Positions 6,879 through 9,537 of a stretch of DNA of 9,537 bases are shown piece by piece. Within the stretch, counting starts at the first letter, position 1. Each line of letters opens with the position of its first letter. The position numbers were made by a program, and so were the translations under genes. The notes under the pieces were generated by a model. That model was given only the letters and a program-made list of their open reading frames with translations. It made no database searches and had not been told where the DNA came from. The stretch spans positions 1-9,537 of the forward strand of contig JBBSMS010000128.1 of the NCBI GenBank assembly GCA_038233055.1. Reading direction: 5' to 3'. Source of the DNA: Salsipaludibacter sp038233055 (GTDB lineage: Bacteria > Actinomycetota > Nitriliruptoria > Nitriliruptorales > Nitriliruptoraceae).

Positions 6879-7202
6879 TCAGGTTTCCCAGGTGGCCACG
6901 GTGGGGTGGTCGGCGGACACCGCCCCGATGGCGGCGGCGCCTCCGGGCGAGCCCAGCCCAGTGACGTCGTCGTCGAAGAACTCGGCGTTGATCGGCGTGA
7001 ACTCGTCCCACTCGTCGGGCACGTCGTCCTCGTAGAAGATCGCCTCGACCGGGCAGACCGGCTCGCAGGCACCGCAGCCGATGCACTCCTCGGGGTGGAT
7101 GTAGAGCATCCGTGGCCCCTCGTAGATGCAGTCGACCGGGCACTCCTCGACGCAGGCCCGGTCCTTGACGTCGATGCATGGTTCCGCGATCGTGTAGGTC
7201 AT
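6879..7202 (-). CDS. fdxA: Seven-iron ferredoxin (3Fe-4S/4Fe-4S)
   Basis: A 107-aa cytosolic electron carrier that closely resembles actinobacterial FdxA. By family rules, Cys9, Cys17 and Cys50 should bind the [3Fe-4S] cluster and Cys21, Cys40, Cys43 and Cys46 the [4Fe-4S] cluster; Cys25 is the extra conserved cysteine. The key strings are CVEECPVDCIYEG and CIGCGACEPVCPVEAI. The C-terminal LGSPGGAAAIG segment is also characteristic of FdxA. The frame is open further upstream, but that part is antisense-frame coding of the regulator. The ATG at 7202 overlaps the regulator's TGA as ATGA, giving a coupled start. FdxA proteins donate electrons to cytochromes P450 and other oxidoreductases, and mycobacterial fdxA responds to hypoxia; the partner here is unknown. 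Confidence 0.95.
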   Translation of the reverse strand: MTYTIAEPCIDVKDRACVEECPVDCIYEGPRMLYIHPEECIGCGACEPVCPVEAIFYEDDVPDEWDEFTPINAEFFDDDVTGLGSPGGAAAIGAVSADHPTVATWET

Positions 7203-7945
7203 GGCCGGCCTCCCCGTCTGGCAGGTTGCGGGCCGGGCACCTGCAGGTTGGACACGCACAGGCTGGGCTCGACGAACGGTTGGAGGTCCTCGACCACCAC
7301 GTCGACGTCCAACACGTCCAGCGCGCCGCGCATCAGGCCGAGGTGCAGGGCGCAGACGACCTCGGGATGGTCGCGAGCCAGGTCCAGGAAGGGGCACCGC
7401 CGGAGCAGCAGGCGCGGACGGGCAGGATTGGTGTCGTCGAGTTCAGGTTCGAACCCGAACCGGTCCAGGAGTTGGACGACCTGGTCGATCCCGACCCGTG
7501 GTTCGACCACGGTGCCCGGCGCCGGTTCGTCGACCAGCCATCGTCCCCAGGCCGACCCCGTCTGCTCGCTGGCGCGGCCGGGATCCTCATCGGCCGTCGC
7601 CACGTGGCCGACCAGCATCCGGGACAGGAACTGGTAGCCGGCGGCTCCTCCGACGTGTGCGGCGCGGTCGGTCGGGCGATAGACGTGACGGGGTCGTCCC
7701 GCGCGCTCACGAGGTTGTGGCGCCGACACGACCAGGCCCACGTCCTCGAGCAGGCCCAGGTGTGTGCGGACGGTGTTGACGTGCAGGTCCAGTTCGTCGG
7801 CGAGGCCGGCCACGTCCAGGCCGTCATCGACGGCCCGCAGCAGCGCCATGATGCGGCTGCGAACGGGACTGGCCAGGGCCTGATGGACCCGGGAATCGAA
7901 GACGAGGGAGGGATCCCCTCCTCCACCTGCTGGTGCCTGGGCCAT
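7199..7945 (-). CDS. SufR-like winged-helix regulator with C-terminal cysteines
   Basis: A 248-aa transcription regulator of the ArsR/DeoR-like group (COG2345 type) that includes SufR. The winged helix spans about residues 17-92: ALASPVRSRIMALL, then DVAGLADELDLHVNTVRTHL as the helix-turn-helix, and the basic wing RERAGRPRHVYRP. The C-terminal domain carries CPFLDLARDHPEVVCALH with Cys184, Cys198 and His201, and a third cysteine, Cys230, in PSLCVSN. In SufR, three similarly placed C-terminal cysteines hold an Fe-S cluster that controls DNA binding, so cluster sensing is a reasonable inference, though not proof of SufR itself because no suf genes are visible. I chose the ATG at 7945 because GAGG lies eight bases upstream; a GTG at 7954 would add three residues but overlaps that GAGG. 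The stop overlaps the ferredoxin start, forming a two-gene operon. The gene is divergent from ctaD. Confidence 0.92.
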   Translation of the reverse strand: MAQAPAGGGGDPSLVFDSRVHQALASPVRSRIMALLRAVDDGLDVAGLADELDLHVNTVRTHLGLLEDVGLVVSAPQPRERAGRPRHVYRPTDRAAHVGGAAGYQFLSRMLVGHVATADEDPGRASEQTGSAWGRWLVDEPAPGTVVEPRVGIDQVVQLLDRFGFEPELDDTNPARPRLLLRRCPFLDLARDHPEVVCALHLGLMRGALDVLDVDVVVEDLQPFVEPSLCVSNLQVPGPQPARRGGRP

Positions 7946-8013
7946 GTCATCCACCTCGTGCTCGGTCCCGATCGACGATACCGCACGCGGTCGAATAGAA
8001 AAGTCGATGATGG

Positions 8014-8027
8014 TGGAAATATTTACA
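8014..8027. promoter_or_regulatory. Candidate operator palindrome
   Basis: TGGAAATATTTACA is a 14-bp inverted repeat with a single mismatched pair (8016/8025) around a perfect AAATATTT core. A sequence this AT-rich and symmetric is unusual in DNA of this composition, and it lies about 70 bp upstream of the regulator start and 240 bp upstream of ctaD. It is a candidate site for the adjacent winged-helix regulator; binding is inferred. Confidence 0.4.
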
Positions 8028-8120
8028 AGAGGGGGTGCGATCAGCGTCGTCGAAGCGCCGTTCTATGGGCGATCGACGCAGATCGGGGAGCTTGCGCCGT
8101 GACAGCGTCGCGTCGTCAGG

Positions 8121-8149
8121 TTGAAAAAACACGATCGGAATAGTACTTT
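8121..8149 (+). promoter_or_regulatory. Possible ctaD promoter
   Basis: TTGAAA (8121-8126) is a good -35 match, with 17 bases to TACTTT (8144-8149), a poor -10. The setting, AT-rich DNA just upstream of the leader ORF and ctaD, is right, but the -10 is weak. Confidence 0.3.
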
Positions 8150-8167
8150 TTCGAGAAGCCATCGACG

Positions 8168-8266
8168 ATGGAGCAGGACGTGGCAGACACATCCCGGTGG
8201 CATCCGTGGTCCGGGCGCGGTGGCCGCCGCGAGTCGACGAACGACCGCCCGCTGGGGGCGTCCTGA
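8168..8266 (+). CDS. Possible 32-codon leader ORF before ctaD
   Basis: ATG at 8168 opens a frame beginning MEQDVADTSRWHPW and ending in PLGAS, with a TGA that shares its final A with the ctaD ATG (TGATG at 8264-8268). An in-frame GTG at 8180 has GGAG six bases upstream and may be the real start (28 aa). About 28 of 32 codons end in G/C, as in real genes here. The product is Arg/Ser-rich with two Trp, has no membrane segment, and I do not recognise it. Because ctaD itself has only a weak GGGGG element upstream, this ORF may deliver ribosomes to ctaD by termination-reinitiation. It could also be chance. Confidence 0.35.
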   Translation: MEQDVADTSRWHPWSGRGGRRESTNDRPLGAS

Positions 8267-9537
8267 TGGCGACCGCGACAGCTCCGACCCGTGCGTCCCG
8301 GCGAAGCCTCCTGTCTCGACCGACCGCGTTGGACGGCTTCAAGGGCTACCTCGCGACGACCGACCACAAGAAGATCGGGATCATGTACTTCTGGTCCGTG
8401 CTGGTCTTCTTCTTCCTCGGCGGGGTGACGGCCTGGATCATTCGACTGCAGTTGGCGACGGCCGAGAACACGCTGGTCGGTGAGGAGGTCTACAACCAGG
8501 CCTTCAGCCTGCATGGCATCACGATGATCTTCCTGGTCGTGATGCCGCTGGGCGCGGCCTTCTTCAACTACCTCGTGCCATTGCAGATCGGCGCCCGCGA
8601 CGTCGCGTTCCCACGGCTGAACGCCTTTTCGTTCTGGACCTTCCTGTTCGGCGGGCTGGTGCTCTACTCGTCGGTGCTGTTCGACGCGGTGCCCAACGGC
8701 GGGTGGTTCGGCTACGCGCCGCTGTCGACCCAGATCCCCGGCGACCACATGGCGTTCTACGCCGTGGGCCTGCAGATCGTCGGGATCTCGTCATTGTCGG
8801 CCGCGGTCAACTTCATCACCACGATCCTGAACATGCGCGCCCCGGGCATGGAGTTCATGCGCATGCCCGTGTTCACCTGGATGACCCTGGTCACCAACTT
8901 CCTGCTGCTGTTCGCGTTGCCGATCATCGCGGTGGCGCTGTTCATGCTCAACGGCGACGTGGTGTTCGGGACCCAGTTCTTCCAGCCCGCCACCGGCGGG
9001 GACCCAATCCTGTGGCAGCACCTGTTCTGGCTGTTCGGGCATCCCGAGGTCTACATCATGGTCCTGCCGGCGATGGGGATCGTGAGCGAGGTCATGCCGA
9101 CCTTCTCGCGCAAGCCCCTCTTCGGATACTCCGCGATGGTCTTCTCGGGCATCGCGATCGGGTTCATCGGGTTCGGCGTGTGGGCCCACCACATGTTCAC
9201 CTCGGCGGTCGGCCCGATCGGCCGGGTGGCGTTCGGGATCACGTCGATGGCGGTGGCCGTGCCGACGGGGATCAAGATCTTCAACTGGGTGTTCACGATG
9301 TGGGGCGGCAAGGTCCGCTTCACCACCGCGATGATGTTCGCCATCGGGTTCGTGTCGATGTTCACCATCGGTGGACTGTCGGGGGTGACCCACGCGATCG
9401 TGCCCCACGATGCCCAGCAGACCGACACCTACTGGATCGTGGCGCACTTCCACTACGTGCTGTTCGGCGGGTCGCTGTTCGGCCTGGTGGCGGGCATCTA
9501 CTACTGGTTCCCGAAGGTCACGGGGAAGCTGCTGAAC
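8266..9537 (+). CDS. ctaD: Cytochrome c oxidase subunit I (3' truncated by window)
   Basis: Catalytic subunit of an aa3-type haem-copper oxidase that reduces O2 to water and pumps protons in the cytoplasmic membrane. The first 424 residues are present; family members run to roughly 550, so the C-terminus lies beyond the window. Low-spin haem a ligands are His83 (SLHGITM) and His396; high-spin haem a3 ligand is His394 (VAHFHYVLFG). CuB ligands are His259 in FGHPEVYI and His308-His309 in WAHHMFT, with Tyr263 the His-Tyr crosslink residue. Glu261 and Asp112 with Asn119 mark the D channel and Lys337 (PTGIKIFNW) the K channel, so this is an A1-type enzyme with nothing missing. About ten membrane helices are visible. 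The start ATGGCGACC gives MATATAPTRASRR, a usual tail, before TTDHKKIG. A longer start at GTG 8206 is possible but less likely. No ctaC (subunit II) gene lies immediately upstream. Confidence 0.97.
   Translation, partial: MATATAPTRASRRSLLSRPTALDGFKGYLATTDHKKIGIMYFWSVLVFFFLGGVTAWIIRLQLATAENTLVGEEVYNQAFSLHGITMIFLVVMPLGAAFFNYLVPLQIGARDVAFPRLNAFSFWTFLFGGLVLYSSVLFDAVPNGGWFGYAPLSTQIPGDHMAFYAVGLQIVGISSLSAAVNFITTILNMRAPGMEFMRMPVFTWMTLVTNFLLLFALPIIAVALFMLNGDVVFGTQFFQPATGGDPILWQHLFWLFGHPEVYIMVLPAMGIVSEVMPTFSRKPLFGYSAMVFSGIAIGFIGFGVWAHHMFTSAVGPIGRVAFGITSMAVAVPTGIKIFNWVFTMWGGKVRFTTAMMFAIGFVSMFTIGGLSGVTHAIVPHDAQQTDTYWIVAHFHYVLFGGSLFGLVAGIYYWFPKVTGKLLN

Larger units (their letters stand above)
7946..8167. 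promoter_or_regulatory. AT-rich divergent control region, regulator versus ctaD
   Basis: This region between the divergent regulator and ctaD genes contains the most AT-rich bases in the window (about 7993-8030 and 8121-8151). It should hold promoters for both directions, and the regulator probably binds here to control itself and possibly ctaD. No gene is supported in it; the plus-strand frame crossing it is the antisense shadow of the regulator. Confidence 0.6.

Noticed and set aside
7203..7397. Longer start for the ferredoxin
   Set aside because: The added residues overlap the regulator coding sequence out of frame and are Arg/Pro-rich; FdxA proteins begin with MTY-like sequence as at 7202.
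8206..8265. Upstream GTG start for ctaD
   Set aside because: It would add a 20-residue Arg/Pro-rich tail before a normal ctaD N-terminus, and no better ribosome-binding site supports it.

Overview
The window is GC-rich bacterial DNA with strongly G/C-ending codons, short intergenic gaps and repeated ATGA/TGATG gene junctions. A seven-iron FdxA-type ferredoxin, a hemL-tlpA neighbourhood and leaderless-looking TANNNT promoters point to a high-GC actinobacterium, perhaps an acidimicrobial or nitriliruptorial lineage. That placement is inferred from gene type and composition; no rRNA or other taxonomic marker is present.

Layout. Bases 1-143 hold three tandem 45-bp hairpin-bearing repeat units, with a related partial copy near 181-193. 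A minus-strand pair follows: tlpA-like thioredoxin lipoprotein (235-915) and hemL (987-2306), transcribed hemL then tlpA, with a 50-nt nested inverted repeat over the tlpA start. A 151-bp divergent promoter region separates hemL from a plus-strand membrane-anchored alpha/beta hydrolase (2458-3780). Convergent to it is a minus-strand unit: a 379-aa protein of unknown function (5456-6595), a PYROXD2/phytoene-desaturase-like FAD oxidoreductase (3927-5459) joined to it by an ATGA overlap, and a coding-like 5' fragment (3778-3885) that runs into the hydrolase tail. After a 283-bp gap comes a minus-strand pair, again ATGA-coupled: a SufR-like winged-helix regulator with C-terminal cysteines (7199-7945) and a seven-iron ferredoxin (6879-7202). 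Across an AT-rich divergent intergenic region lies the plus-strand gene for cytochrome c oxidase subunit I, ctaD, which is cut by the window edge (8266-9537) and preceded by a possible 32-codon leader ORF whose stop overlaps the ctaD start.

How the genes relate. Much of the window concerns respiratory and redox cofactors: hemL makes 5-aminolevulinate for haem, TlpA-like proteins keep thiols reduced outside the membrane (often for cytochrome c or CuA assembly), ctaD encodes the haem-copper core of the terminal oxidase, and FdxA carries electrons. The most interesting arrangement is a putative Fe-S-sensing regulator, translationally coupled to a ferredoxin and divergent from the terminal oxidase, sharing an AT-rich control region with a near-perfect 14-bp palindrome. 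I found no CRISPR array, tRNA, rRNA, transposase or phage gene. All functional calls come from reading motifs by eye without database searches.
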